A DNA stretch of 64,000 bases, taken from RPQJ01 sp963707145. Its GTDB lineage: Bacteria; Pseudomonadota; Gammaproteobacteria; Steroidobacterales; Steroidobacteraceae. Within the stretch, counting starts at the first letter, position 1, and every line of letters begins with the position of its first letter. Location of the stretch: NCBI GenBank assembly GCA_963707145.1, contig CAVPOQ010000001.1, forward strand, positions 70,953-134,952. Reading direction: 5' to 3'. A model generated the notes under the pieces. The model searched no databases. It saw only the letters and a list, made by a program, of their open reading frames with translations, and was not told the origin of the DNA. The translations under genes were made by a program, and so were the position numbers. Shown piece after piece: positions 16,226 through 25,359 of this stretch.

Positions 16226-17929
16226 ATGAAGGAACCCAGGATCGAACCGGTGGCCGCCTCGTTCGGCGAACTCGGCCTGAGTGCGGCAGTCCTCGAGGCA
16301 CTGGCCGACGTCGGCTACGAGTCGCCGTCGCCGATCCAGGCCGCGACGATTCCGGTGCTGCTGGCTGGTCACGACATGCTCGGCCAGGCGCAGACCGGCA
16401 CCGGCAAGACCGCGGCCTTCGCGCTGCCGTTGCTGAGTCGCATCAAGGTCAGGGCCGGCCCGCCGCAGGGTATCGTGCTGGTGCCGACCCGCGAGCTCGC
16501 GATCCAGGTCGCCGAGGCCTTCCAGCGCTACGCGTCGAAGATCAAGGGCTTCCACGTGCTGCCCATCTACGGCGGGCAGAGCTACACGCCGCAACTGATG
16601 AGCCTCAAGCGCGGCGCGCACGTGGTCGTCGGTACCCCGGGCCGCGTGATGGACCACATCAAGCGCGGCACGCTCGATCTCGGCGGCGTCACCTGCCTCG
16701 TGCTCGACGAGGCCGACGAGATGCTGCAGATGGGATTCGTCGACGACATCGAGTGGATCCTCGAGCAGACGCCGCCCACGCGGCAGGTCGCCCTGTTCTC
16801 GGCCACGCTGCCGAGCCCGATCCGCCGCATCGCGCAGAAGCACCTGCGCGAGCCGGTCGAGGTGACGATCACCAGCAAGACCAGCACCGCCACGAACATC
16901 CGCCAGCGCTACTGGATCGTGAGCGGCGTGCACAAGCTCGACGCGCTGACACGGATCCTCGAGGCGGAGCCCTTCGATGGCATGCTCGTGTTCACGCGCA
17001 CCAAGCAGTCGACCGTGGAACTGGCCGAACGGCTCGAGGCGAGGGGCTTCGCCGTCGCGGCCCTCAACGGCGACATGCAGCAGAAGGACCGCGAGCGCAC
17101 CGTGGCGCGCATCAAGGGCGGGCAGCTCGACATCCTGGTCGCGACCGACGTCGCCGCACGCGGCCTCGACGTCGAGCGGATCAGCCACGTCGTGAACTAC
17201 GACGTGCCCTACGACACCGAGTCCTACGTGCACCGCATCGGCCGCACCGGCCGCGCCGGACGCAATGGCGAGGCGATCCTGTTCATCACGCCGCGCGAGC
17301 GCAACATGCTGCGCTACATCGAGCGAGCGACGCGCTCGCCGCTCGAGCCGATGGACCTGCCGACGGTGGCCGACGTCAACGAGCAGCGCGTCGCGCGCTT
17401 CCGGCAGCGCATCACGGAGGCGATCGCCGCCGGGCAGGGCGAACCGTTCCGCAGCCTGATCGAGGAGTTCGAGCGCGAGCACGACGTGCCGGCGATCGAG
17501 ATCGCGGCGGCGCTCGCGAGCCTGCTGCAGGGCGGCAGCCCGCTGCTGCTCAAGGACAAGGCCGGCGGCGCCGCTGCCGACCACAGGGACGCCGGCAGCG
17601 ACCGGGCCCCCGCGGGACAGCCGACGCAGGAGCGACTCGCCGAGGAGGACACCGAGACGTTTCGCATCGAGGTCGGATACGTGCACGGCGTGAAGCCCGG
17701 CAACATCGTCGGCGCGATCGCCAACGTCGCGGGGCTCGAGGGCCGGCAGATCGGGCACGTCGACATCCGCGAGGACCACACGTTCGTCGGGCTGCCGAAG
17801 GGCATGCCCGCCCTCGTCATGGCGGAACTCGCCAAGACCCGCGTGGCCGGGCAGATGCTGCGCATCAGCCCCGTGTCGCACGTTCCGCCGAAGCCGCTGC
17901 GCAAGCCGCCGAAGCGGCCGCGATCGTGA
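16226..17929 (+). CDS. deaD: DEAD-box RNA helicase, DeaD/CsdA type
   Basis: 567 residues with all helicase motifs: Q-motif plus Walker A (AQTGTGKTAAFALP), PTRELA, GTPGR, VLDEADEML, SATLP, the domain-2 ARGLD motif and HRIGRTGRAG. After a roughly 70-residue linker, a C-terminal DbpA-type RNA-binding domain begins at about residue 475 (FRIEVGYVHGVKPGNIVGAI). That order is typical of CsdA/DeaD, which unwinds RNA during cold adaptation, ribosome assembly and mRNA decay. The long basic tail seen in E. coli DeaD is short here. The start at 16226 begins MKEPRIEPVAASF, as expected for the family. It converges on the MATE gene with only 24 bases between stops. Confidence 0.93.
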   Translation: MKEPRIEPVAASFGELGLSAAVLEALADVGYESPSPIQAATIPVLLAGHDMLGQAQTGTGKTAAFALPLLSRIKVRAGPPQGIVLVPTRELAIQVAEAFQRYASKIKGFHVLPIYGGQSYTPQLMSLKRGAHVVVGTPGRVMDHIKRGTLDLGGVTCLVLDEADEMLQMGFVDDIEWILEQTPPTRQVALFSATLPSPIRRIAQKHLREPVEVTITSKTSTATNIRQRYWIVSGVHKLDALTRILEAEPFDGMLVFTRTKQSTVELAERLEARGFAVAALNGDMQQKDRERTVARIKGGQLDILVATDVAARGLDVERISHVVNYDVPYDTESYVHRIGRTGRAGRNGEAILFITPRERNMLRYIERATRSPLEPMDLPTVADVNEQRVARFRQRITEAIAAGQGEPFRSLIEEFEREHDVPAIEIAAALASLLQGGSPLLLKDKAGGAAADHRDAGSDRAPAGQPTQERLAEEDTETFRIEVGYVHGVKPGNIVGAIANVAGLEGRQIGHVDIREDHTFVGLPKGMPALVMAELAKTRVAGQMLRISPVSHVPPKPLRKPPKRPRS

Positions 17930-17953
17930 TCGACCCCGGAGCGCAGGCGTAGT

Positions 17954-19318
17954 TCAGAGTGGAATCCGGGCCGGCGCGTGCCGCCCGCTGAGCCGCCGGC
18001 GCATCACGACGCCGAGCAGCGACAGGCTCACGACGGCCTGGATCGCCACGCTTGCCACCGAGAGTCGCCAGACGTCGTGCAGTTCGAGCCCGGGCCGCGA
18101 GGCGAGCCAGAGCGCCGGGATCACGAACGTGACGAGCCGCGTCGCGCTGCTCGCGAGCGACGGCACGGTGTTGCCGAGCGCCTGGAACATTCCCGAGCAG
18201 GAGAAGATCAGGCCCGACGCGACGAAGTTCCACGAGATCGTGCGCAGGAAGTCGGCACCGACGGCCACGACGCCGGGGTCCGTGGCGAATCCCGACACCA
18301 GCAGCTCCGGGCGCCAGTGGCAGAAGAGCGTCAGCGTGCCCATCAGGACGGTACTCATGACGGCGGCCGAGCGGAACGTCTCGCGGACACGGTCGTGCCG
18401 CTGCGCGCCGAAGTTCTGGCCCGCCACAGGCGCGACGGCGAACGCCAGCGCCATGGCGGGCATGAAGATCGCCTGCATCAGGCGCTGGCCGACGCCGAAG
18501 CCGGCCTGGGCGTCGGGGCCGAAGTCGCGGATCACCGCGTAGATCACCGCCATGATGACGAACATCAGCAGGAACTCGCCGCCGGCCGGCAGCCCGATGC
18601 CGAGCAGCCGCCGCCACGTCGCGAGGCGCGGTTGCCACTGATCGGGGTGCACGGCCACGTACTTCTCGAGCGTGCCGAAGTAGCGCAGCAGCACCCCGAC
18701 GCCGACGGCGATCGAGATCGAACTCGCGAGCCCGGCGCCCGCGACGCCGAGCGGGCGTCCCGTGCCCCAGCCGGCAATCAGCACCGGAGCGAGGATCGCG
18801 TTCAGCAGCACGGTGACCATCTGCACGACCATCGTGGGCTTCACGATGCCGGTGCCGCGCAGGGCCGATCCCATGGCGACCATCGCGAACTGCAGCGCGA
18901 GCCCGGGCAGGAACCAGCGCAGGTAGGTCGCGCCGGCCTCGACGGTCGCGGCGTCCGCACCGACGGCGCGCATGTAGGGGCCGGCGAGCGAGTAGCCGCC
19001 GACGATCGTGAGCGCCCCGCATCCGGCCGCCATCAGCAGCGACTGGTTGAAGACGAGGTTCGCGTCGGCGGCGTCCTTGCGTCCTACGGCCTGCGCGATC
19101 AGCGCGACCGCGCCGACTCCGAGCACCTGGGTCATGGCCACGACCAGCATCATCACGTTGCCTGCCGCCCCGACGCCGGCGAGCGCCGCATCGCCCAGAC
19201 GCCCGACGAAGTACAGGTCGACGAGGTAGTAGAGCGTCTGCATCAGCATGCCGGCGGCGATGGGTGCGGCCATCGCGAGCAGGTGCCGTCGGACGGATCC
19301 TTGCGTCAGGTCATGCAC
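17954..19318 (-). CDS. MATE-family multidrug efflux transporter
   Basis: 454 residues with about twelve membrane helices in two pseudo-symmetric halves. The opening segment MAAPIAAGMLMQTLYYLVDL resembles the MATE helix-1 signature (P-x-x-x-x-x-L-x-x-x-V-D). GVGAAGNVMMLVVAMTQVLGVG and the second-half VAPVAGQNFGAQRHDRVRET segment, which carries the typical GQN-G turn, are also present. MATE pumps export cationic drugs or metabolites in exchange for Na+ or H+; substrate and ion cannot be told from sequence. The listed start is GTG. The gene stands alone on the minus strand between the helicase and the FadL-type porin. Confidence 0.9.
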   Translation of the reverse strand: MHDLTQGSVRRHLLAMAAPIAAGMLMQTLYYLVDLYFVGRLGDAALAGVGAAGNVMMLVVAMTQVLGVGAVALIAQAVGRKDAADANLVFNQSLLMAAGCGALTIVGGYSLAGPYMRAVGADAATVEAGATYLRWFLPGLALQFAMVAMGSALRGTGIVKPTMVVQMVTVLLNAILAPVLIAGWGTGRPLGVAGAGLASSISIAVGVGVLLRYFGTLEKYVAVHPDQWQPRLATWRRLLGIGLPAGGEFLLMFVIMAVIYAVIRDFGPDAQAGFGVGQRLMQAIFMPAMALAFAVAPVAGQNFGAQRHDRVRETFRSAAVMSTVLMGTLTLFCHWRPELLVSGFATDPGVVAVGADFLRTISWNFVASGLIFSCSGMFQALGNTVPSLASSATRLVTFVIPALWLASRPGLELHDVWRLSVASVAIQAVVSLSLLGVVMRRRLSGRHAPARIPL

Positions 19319-19470
19319 GAAGGGCCCTCACGGCATCCCCCCGCATTTACGCATGCGAGCATGGCCGATGTCATTTGGCGCCAACTGTGGGTGCACGAAA
19401 CCGCTGGCGGCCGGTGCGGTCCGCGACCTCGATCGGGACGACGCTTGAGCTCCCCCGGGGCCCGCCTGGA

Positions 19471-20712
19471 TCATCTCCCCCCGGTCTGCAGCGAATTCCA
19501 GCTCACGCCGACCTGGAAGAGCAGCGTATCCCGGCTGGTGAATCTCCCGTCCAGGGAGCCGAAGCCGGGGATGCTGGGCGTGGATACCGGTGCATCATCC
19601 ATGCCCACGTAGCTCATGGAAATCTTCACGCTGCGCGCATCCGTCCAGCGCCATTCGGCAGCGAGGCCCAGCGACCACAGTGCATCGAGACGCAGGGTCA
19701 TGGTGCGCTCGTCGTCGTCGATCATCTGGTTGGTGAGGAGTCCCCCAACGCCCAGCATCCAGCGGCTGGAGACCGGCCAGGTGCAGCTGGCGCTCAAGGC
19801 GTAGATGTCGTTGTACTTCGGGTTGGAGCGCGCGAAGGACTGGCCGTTGTAATAGAACTCCGAGAGGCGGAAGTCGCTGAAATTGATCCAGGCCAGGTCG
19901 ACCGTCACGGCGGCGTCGTCTGCGAACTCATGGTAAGCACCGGCGACGATGGATTCGGGTGAGGTGCTCTTGATGGCGAGATCGGCATCCAGTACGCCCA
20001 GCTGCTGCATCACCCTCTCGGTGTTTGGCCCGAGGCCCGAGAGTTCATTGTCGGCGTCCCGGCTTGGATTGATCTCGGAGCCGTAGGTCAGACCCCAGCG
20101 CGTGCGCTCGCTGCTCTGGTAGAGCATCGAAAGTCCAAAGCCGACCTCCACGCTGTCGGCCTCCAGCTTCGATCTGCCATCCCCGAAACCCGGATCGAAA
20201 ATGTTCCGCACCGCCCGCTGCTGCTCGAAGCTGGAATACGTGATGGCTGCGCTGGCGGCCACCGACCACCGGTCGTCGATGCGATAGGCGAGGCTGGGAA
20301 ACGCGCTGACGAAGACCGAGTCGTAGCTCTCGATGAAATAGCGGCCCGGCCAATCGCCCAGATCGTCGGAGAAGGCCGTCCCCAGGAAGGTGAACGACGC
20401 GCTGAATCTGTCATTGATCGGCTGGATGATCGCGAACCGGGGCACGACGGTGTCGCTGGAGTTCTTCGAGTCGGACTGGGTGCCGGTGCCGCTGAATTCG
20501 CTCTCCCATTCGGACTCACTGGTGAGCCAAAGAACGTCGGCGTCCACCGCGCGCTGCATGAAGCGGGAGATGCCCGCGGGGTTGGAACTCGCCGTCTGGG
20601 CGCTGTCTGCGGACGCAGCCAGACCTGTGCCCAATGGGTACGGGCGCGCATGGGCCGCGCCGCCGGCGAGCGCTGACACCAACAGCACGGAAGCGAGCGC
20701 GCGTCGCGACAT
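19471..20712 (-). CDS. FadL/OmpP1-family outer-membrane hydrophobic-compound transporter
   Basis: 413 residues from the ATG at 20712; a TTG 18 bases upstream is weaker. A signal peptide (MSRRALASVLLVSALAGG, cleaved after AHA) precedes the FadL hatch region, where SAQTASSNPAGISRF contains the NPA turn seen in FadL proteins. The rest is alternating beta-strands with many aromatic residues (FSASFTFLGTAFSDD, RWSVAASAAITYSSFEQQ and similar). It ends in FQVGVSW near the C-terminus, an aromatic-ended strand expected for BAM insertion. The likely role is diffusion of fatty acids or other hydrophobic compounds across the outer membrane. No beta-oxidation genes are adjacent, so the substrate is open. 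Confidence 0.87.
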   Translation of the reverse strand: MSRRALASVLLVSALAGGAAHARPYPLGTGLAASADSAQTASSNPAGISRFMQRAVDADVLWLTSESEWESEFSGTGTQSDSKNSSDTVVPRFAIIQPINDRFSASFTFLGTAFSDDLGDWPGRYFIESYDSVFVSAFPSLAYRIDDRWSVAASAAITYSSFEQQRAVRNIFDPGFGDGRSKLEADSVEVGFGLSMLYQSSERTRWGLTYGSEINPSRDADNELSGLGPNTERVMQQLGVLDADLAIKSTSPESIVAGAYHEFADDAAVTVDLAWINFSDFRLSEFYYNGQSFARSNPKYNDIYALSASCTWPVSSRWMLGVGGLLTNQMIDDDERTMTLRLDALWSLGLAAEWRWTDARSVKISMSYVGMDDAPVSTPSIPGFGSLDGRFTSRDTLLFQVGVSWNSLQTGGR

Positions 20713-20943
20713 ACGCCAAATTCTGAACAACGGCAGGGAGAGCCTGTCGCAACGATTGTAACCGCCGCGTCGATGTCGTCGGGGTCGGGGCTGGCGTACT
20801 GGCTGCCCTCAGGGTCAGGGCGCCGGCCGCGTCGGACTATCGCCCGGACGACCGCCTAGCGTCGCGGTGCAGCCGGTTCCGCCGGCACGGACGGTGGTCC
20901 CTTCGACCCGGGTCCTCCAGGCGACCGTGGCACGAAGGCGGTG

Positions 20944-22164
20944 CTACCTCCGGCCTCCCAGCCTCCGTTCACCCGGGCGTGACCCGGTAAGCACCACGAT
21001 CGCGTCGAAGCCGTGCAGCACGGCGCGCTGCTGCCACAGATCCTCGGCGGCGACCTGCTCCCGGAACAGCCGCTGATACGGTCGCAGCGCCCGCAGGTCC
21101 ACGAGCGTGGGCACCAGCGGCGCATTGGCCGGCAGCAGCGTGCGCAGCCACGCCGGATAGTCCTGGTACGAGCGGTAGCCGTCGCCGAGGAAGATCACGA
21201 ACAGCCCGAACGCCTCGGCACCGTTGGCGATCGCCATTTCGTGGGCGAGGTTCCCGATCGGGAATGCCTGGGTCGGATTCCTGCCGTGGTAGAGGTGATT
21301 CGAACCGAACTTGAACATCGCCCGGGGCAGGCCGCGCCCGCTGTCCGCCGCGCGATAGCGTTCGAGGAAGTGCTGCTTCAGGACCTGCTCGCGGACCGTG
21401 TTGTTGTACAGGCCGACGAATTCGCCGGCTTCGGCGCGCCGGTAGTAGCCGAAGATCTCGGCGGACTTCGCGAGGTCCGCCAGCAGTCGCGCCGCGCGCG
21501 AACCGGTGACGGTGGGATAGACGGCCGCGAGTGCGGCGAGGTCGCCCGAAGTCGGTGCCGCGGCCAGCCAGTTCACCGAGTAGCGAGGTCCCGGATCGGC
21601 CGCCCGAGCCGCTGCGAGCAGCGCCCGCGCCCGCTCGCGCGCCGGCGGGTCGGGTGCGAGCGCGACGAGTTCCTCGAGGTATCGCACCGCGCCGGTGGCC
21701 TGTTCGACGCCCCAGATCGCATCCTTGCCCTGCACCATGGCGCCCACCTGGGCGAGCAGGGCCAGGTCTTCGTCGGTGTCGAACTCGAACAGCGATGGCC
21801 AGCGCCCGGACAGCGCGGCGATTCGATCGACGCTGCCCCGCGCCGGACGCTCGAGCGCCGCTTCGATCGCGACCGGGTCCTGCTCGACCACCAGGTGCCG
21901 GAAGCCATGCGCGTCGTGCAGCATGCGAAACAGCGCTCCGGCGAAGATCGGCGTGGCGTGATCCATGTGGTCTTCGCCGACCAGTACGAACTGGCTCGCT
22001 GCCATCCGTGTCCGCATGAACTCGGCCCCGGCGCCGGTGAGTTCCGTCGCGTCGTATGCGAACGTGTAGCTGTTGCGGGCGATCAGCTCCGCCGTCTGGG
22101 GCGGCTGCTGTGCCGCCGCCGCACCGGCAATCAGGGTCACGGCGAGCAGGGCGCCAGGTCGCAT
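20944..22164 (-). CDS. secreted protein with EreA/ChaN-like fold (function unknown)
   Basis: About 406 residues, with a clear signal peptide (MRPGALLAVTLIAGAAAAQ). QFVLVGEDHMDHATPIF near residue 60 and LVVEQDP shortly after recall the erythromycin-esterase/ChaN/TIKI-like superfamily, where G-E-x-H and later acidic/His residues line the active site. FGSNHLYHGRNPTQ in the second half could give another His pair. True EreA proteins are cytoplasmic macrolide esterases; this one is exported, so antibiotic resistance should not be inferred. An upstream-extended start at 22236 would bury the signal peptide, so the ATG at 22164 is preferred. Only the superfamily resemblance is suggested. Confidence 0.6.
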   Translation of the reverse strand: MRPGALLAVTLIAGAAAAQQPPQTAELIARNSYTFAYDATELTGAGAEFMRTRMAASQFVLVGEDHMDHATPIFAGALFRMLHDAHGFRHLVVEQDPVAIEAALERPARGSVDRIAALSGRWPSLFEFDTDEDLALLAQVGAMVQGKDAIWGVEQATGAVRYLEELVALAPDPPARERARALLAAARAADPGPRYSVNWLAAAPTSGDLAALAAVYPTVTGSRAARLLADLAKSAEIFGYYRRAEAGEFVGLYNNTVREQVLKQHFLERYRAADSGRGLPRAMFKFGSNHLYHGRNPTQAFPIGNLAHEMAIANGAEAFGLFVIFLGDGYRSYQDYPAWLRTLLPANAPLVPTLVDLRALRPYQRLFREQVAAEDLWQQRAVLHGFDAIVVLTGSRPGERRLGGRR

Positions 22165-22391
22165 GCGTGCCTCGGGAGGATTCGAGCGGTCGCGCAGGTC
22201 TCCGCAGTCCGGCGTTGGATGCGCGGTACCGGGCACAGGGTTGCAGCGAACGTCGCCCGGTCAGGGCGGCCGCGGTCCGGGCCGAGTCGTCCGGGTCGCA
22301 GGGACTTGCACGGCGGGAAAGCGCGCTTTGACCCCGCCGCGCCCGGCGCGCCGTTTACAGGGTTGGACACCCCGCAAACGGAGCCCGACCC

Positions 22392-23224
22392 ATGAGCAAC
22401 CCGATCTCCCGGCGCAGCCTGCTGGCCGCCGTGACCGCAACGGTCGCTGGCCGGGGCCGTCGCCCCGCTCGCAGGTCGCGCACGCCGACTCGCTGGCGCG
22501 CGTCGACGTCTACGACCGCAACGCCGGTGCGGCATTGCACGTGTACCGTCACCGCGGCCGGAGGTACGTCGTCGGCGAGCCCGGCAACGAGTACGCGATC
22601 CGCATCCGCAATTGCACCGGCCGTCGGGTGCTGGCCGTCGTGAGCGTGGATGGAGTCAATGCCGTGACCGGCGAGTCCGCCTCGCCCGATCAATCGGGAT
22701 ACGTGCTGGAGCCGGGCGGCTACGTGAACATCCAGGGCTGGCGCAAGGACCTGGACCGTACCGCCGCCTTCTACTTCTCGGATCCGGGCGATTCCTACGC
22801 TGCTCGCACCGGACGACCGAATGACCTGGGCGTCATCGGCGTGGCGCTGTTTCGCGAACTCGAGGTCGAGCGAGCGGGGTGGCTGGGCAGCGACCGCCGG
22901 CCGGCGGAGCCGGGCTCCCGCGAGCGGACCGAGGCCGACGCGGCCGCAGATGCCAAGGCAAGCCGCGAAGCCGGCGCGCCCGCATCGGCGTCGGTCGCGC
23001 AGTTGCCATCGCTGGGCACCGGACACGGTCGAGGGGAGTTCTCGCGGGTCGAGCAGGTGGAATTCGAGCGTGCCAGCTCGCGCCCTGACGAAGTGATCGC
23101 CATCCGCTACGAGCGTCGCGAGACGCTGGTCGCGATGGGCGTGCTTCCGGAGCCGGAATACCGCCGTCCGCGGCGCCAGCCCGATCCGTTCCCGGGCGCG
23201 CTGGGTTTCGTCCCGGATCCATGA
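22392..23224 (+). CDS. secreted hypothetical protein upstream of ECF sigma factor (frameshift in signal region)
   Basis: About 276 residues once one frame break is bridged. The ATG at 22392 opens a twin-arginine-like signal (NPISRRSLLAAVTATVAG), but the mature part continues in another frame from about 22490 (HADSLARVDVYDRNAGAALH). The break or breaks lie within the GC-rich stretch 22440-22490. The mature domain has CTGRRVLAVVSVDGVNAVTG and LGVIGVALFRE. The rest is charged and low-complexity, ending in a Pro/Arg-rich tail. I do not recognise a named domain. The stop overlaps the sigma-factor ATG (ATGA), so the two are translationally coupled and the protein is probably part of that regulatory cassette. 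Confidence 0.65.
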
Positions 23225-23871
23225 GCATCGCGATTGCCGCATCCGCCGCGCCGGTCGATACTGGCCGGCGGATGCACCCGTCGCACGCCGAGCAGGAACC
23301 ACGCACCGACGAGGCATTGATGCGCGCCTATGGTCATGGCGACGCGCGCGCGTTCGAGGCGCTCTATGCTCGGCACCGGGCGGCCACCTACCGGTATTTC
23401 CTGCGCCACGCGGGCGGCCATGCCGCCACCGCGGACGAACTGCACCAGGACCTCTGGCTGAAGGTGATCGGCGCGCGCGGTCGCTACGAGGCGCAGGCGA
23501 AGTTCTCGACCTGGCTGTACACGCTCGCACGACATCGGATGGTGGATCACTGGCGTGCCCGTCATGGCGTCCCGCTGGCGTCGCTCGAGGACGAGGCGAC
23601 CGTGATGCAGGTGGAGGAGTCGCTCGCAGCGCTGCGTGTCGGAAGCGACGATCCCCTCGATGCGTCGATCGACGCCCAGGCTCGCCACCGACTCGTCGCA
23701 GCGCTGGCGGACGTGCCGCCGCTGCAGCGGGATGCGTTCCTGCTGCACATCGAGGCGGGTCTGTCGTTGGAGGACATCGCCGGGCTCACGGCAGCGTCGG
23801 TCGAGACGGTGAAGAGCCGGTTGCGCTATGCGTACCGCCGATTGCGCGCGGCGCTGGAGGACCTGCAATGA
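23221..23871 (+). CDS. ECF-type RNA polymerase sigma factor
   Basis: 216 residues. Region 2 is visible as AFEALYARHRAATYRYFLRH with ELHQDLWLKVIGARGRYEAQ. The -10-recognising segment is FSTWLYTLARHRMVDHWRAR. Region 4 holds PPLQRDAFLLHIEAGLSLED followed by VETVKSRLRYAYRRLR. Regions 1.1 and 3 are missing, as in all ECF factors. Its start overlaps the stop of the secreted-protein gene and its stop overlaps the start of the next gene, both as ATGA, so the three form one translationally coupled unit. It probably drives an envelope- or stress-related regulon and is held back by the downstream membrane protein. The inducing signal is unknown. Confidence 0.93.
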   Translation: MSIAIAASAAPVDTGRRMHPSHAEQEPRTDEALMRAYGHGDARAFEALYARHRAATYRYFLRHAGGHAATADELHQDLWLKVIGARGRYEAQAKFSTWLYTLARHRMVDHWRARHGVPLASLEDEATVMQVEESLAALRVGSDDPLDASIDAQARHRLVAALADVPPLQRDAFLLHIEAGLSLEDIAGLTAASVETVKSRLRYAYRRLRAALEDLQ

Positions 23872-24602
23872 GCAGCAACCATGACCGCGAGAGCCCGGGG
23901 TCCACCGGCCGGGACGCTGCAGTGGCCCGAGCCTGGCGACAGGTCTCGGATGAACAGCCGCCGACTCAGCTCGATGACAGCATCGTCGCCGCAGCGCGCA
24001 AGGCCGTGTCGGACGAAGGCGCCGAGGTGAAGGTCATCCACGCCGGTCGCCGGTCACTGCAATGGTTGCTGCGGTGGCAGCCACTGGCAGCCGCGGCGAC
24101 CGTTGCCGGCCTCGCGTTCGTGCTGCTGCAGGTGTTGCCGCGTGACCGCGATGTTGCCCCGTCCATTCGCATGGAGGCGCCGGCCTCTGCCACGGTTCCG
24201 AAAGAATCGCGCAGCCCGACTGCCCGCGAGGCAGACGACGCATCGGTGGCCGCCGCCGCGGTTTCGCCTCCCGAGGAATGGGCCGAGGCTGCCGACCGCC
24301 CGGCCATGTCCGATGGCACGGCCTCGAGGCACGCCACTGAAGCCGTTTCAAGTGAGGCAACGGTGGCGGAGCCGGCCGGCCCGACTGCGTCTGAACTCGA
24401 GGCCGCACCGGCACCGGCGCAGAGCGCGGCAGGTGTCGGACCGCGGAGCGCCGCGGACCGGGCCGCAAGCGTCGCAGCGCTGCTCGCGTCGGGCGATGCC
24501 GCCGGCGCAGCGGACGAACTGCGCGCGTTTCGTGCCGCTGATCCGGACGCCGATGCGTACCTCCCGGAGTCGCTTCGCGCCTGGGCTCTAACGGTGAAGT
24601 GA
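23868..24602 (+). CDS. putative anti-sigma factor, single-pass membrane protein
   Basis: 244 residues starting within the sigma-factor stop (ATGA overlap). Residues 1-60 are cytoplasmic, with ARAWRQVSDEQPPTQLDDSI followed by a helix (AAARKAVSDE) that could grip the sigma factor. One membrane helix lies at about 66-86 (PLAAAATVAGLAFVLLQVLP). The periplasmic part is Ala/Glu/Pro-rich and disordered until a short C-terminal helical piece (DRAASVAALLASGDAAGAADELRAFR). There is no zinc-binding HxxxCxxC motif. The anti-sigma role is inferred from gene order and topology, not from a recognised domain. Confidence 0.7.
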   Translation: MSSNHDRESPGSTGRDAAVARAWRQVSDEQPPTQLDDSIVAAARKAVSDEGAEVKVIHAGRRSLQWLLRWQPLAAAATVAGLAFVLLQVLPRDRDVAPSIRMEAPASATVPKESRSPTAREADDASVAAAAVSPPEEWAEAADRPAMSDGTASRHATEAVSSEATVAEPAGPTASELEAAPAPAQSAAGVGPRSAADRAASVAALLASGDAAGAADELRAFRAADPDADAYLPESLRAWALTVK

Positions 24603-24915
24603 CGAACGCAGGCCGCCGCATCGGCCTGCAGGTCGGCACGGCCATGCTCGACGATGCGATGAGTGATCGTGCGGCCCTGATGCCACCGTGCGCAACGGAT
24701 CACCCGTTCAGGTGATGTTCAGCGACAGACGCGCTGGAGTAGGCTCCTGAACAGCGGCGTTTCGCGGCAGCCGCTGCAGGACGTGGTCGCGCTGCGAACC
24801 CTTACGTAGCAACCCAGCCTGCCACAAGAGATGAGGCCACGCTGATCGACTGGATCGGACAGCCCGCCTCAAATCGCTTCACGCGCCGATCGCGCTCCCA
24901 GGAGGAGAATCACCA
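24603..24915. other. intergenic region ahead of the Cys-repeat/MNIO pair
   Basis: 313 bases without a supportable gene. The stretch probably holds the promoter for the Cys-repeat/MNIO pair. A GAACCCTT element near 24797 weakly resembles an ECF-type -35 box, but I see no matching -10 element. A strong AGGAGGAG ribosome site ends just before the ATG at 24916. No hairpin with a T-run is evident after the anti-sigma gene, so read-through from the sigma operon is possible. Confidence 0.4.
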
Positions 24916-25359
24916 ATGCCTAATGCATACGAAGTGCCCAAGATCCGTGCCAACGGAACGATCCGGGTCAGCCTTCCGGCGAAGGTTGCCTACCAGCCCG
25001 ACGCGCTCAAGAAGAGCATCGCGAGCCTGATGGAACGCTTTGGATGTCCAAAGTGCTTCTCGGGCGCCGACTGCTTCTTCACGCACGAGCGCGATTTCAT
25101 CATCGACGCGAAAGGACTGCTTGCATCCGGGGCGGCGTCGCTGAATCCGCAGCCGCTGCCGCCGGTCGACTCGTTCACCACCGTGTCCCTCGCCGCCGGG
25201 GCACGCTACGACATCCAGAAGGTATTCAAGGCGATCGACCGCGTCATCGACCTGATCGGGCCCTGCCCGTGTCACTCGGGGATCGACATCCTCTACCGCA
25301 ATGAGCTCAGGGTCATCGGGATCAATGAGAAGCTCGAAGCCGAACAGTACGGAGGGTGA
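24916..25359 (+). CDS. duplicated Cys-motif protein, candidate MNIO substrate or partner
   Basis: 147 residues, not recognised as a named family. There is no signal peptide or membrane helix. Two related segments stand out: residues 43-66 (GCPKCFSGADCFFTHERDF) and 116-139 (PCPCHSGIDILYRNELRV). Both read C-P-(K)-C-[FH]-S-G-x-D-x-[FL]-[FY]-x-x-E, so the protein looks internally duplicated. The cysteines are Cys44, 47, 53, 117 and 119, with His120. Between the halves is a Pro-rich SLNPQPLPPVD. The next gene, a DUF692/MNIO enzyme, begins 35 bases before this stop, so the two are tightly coupled. MNIO enzymes modify Cys or Asp residues of ribosomal peptides, so this may be the substrate. A metal-binding partner role is equally possible. 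Confidence 0.7.
   Translation: MPNAYEVPKIRANGTIRVSLPAKVAYQPDALKKSIASLMERFGCPKCFSGADCFFTHERDFIIDAKGLLASGAASLNPQPLPPVDSFTTVSLAAGARYDIQKVFKAIDRVIDLIGPCPCHSGIDILYRNELRVIGINEKLEAEQYGG

Noticed and set aside
20944..22164. Calling the exported EreA/ChaN-like protein a macrolide resistance gene
   Set aside because: It is secreted and only shares short superfamily motifs; known macrolide esterases are cytoplasmic.
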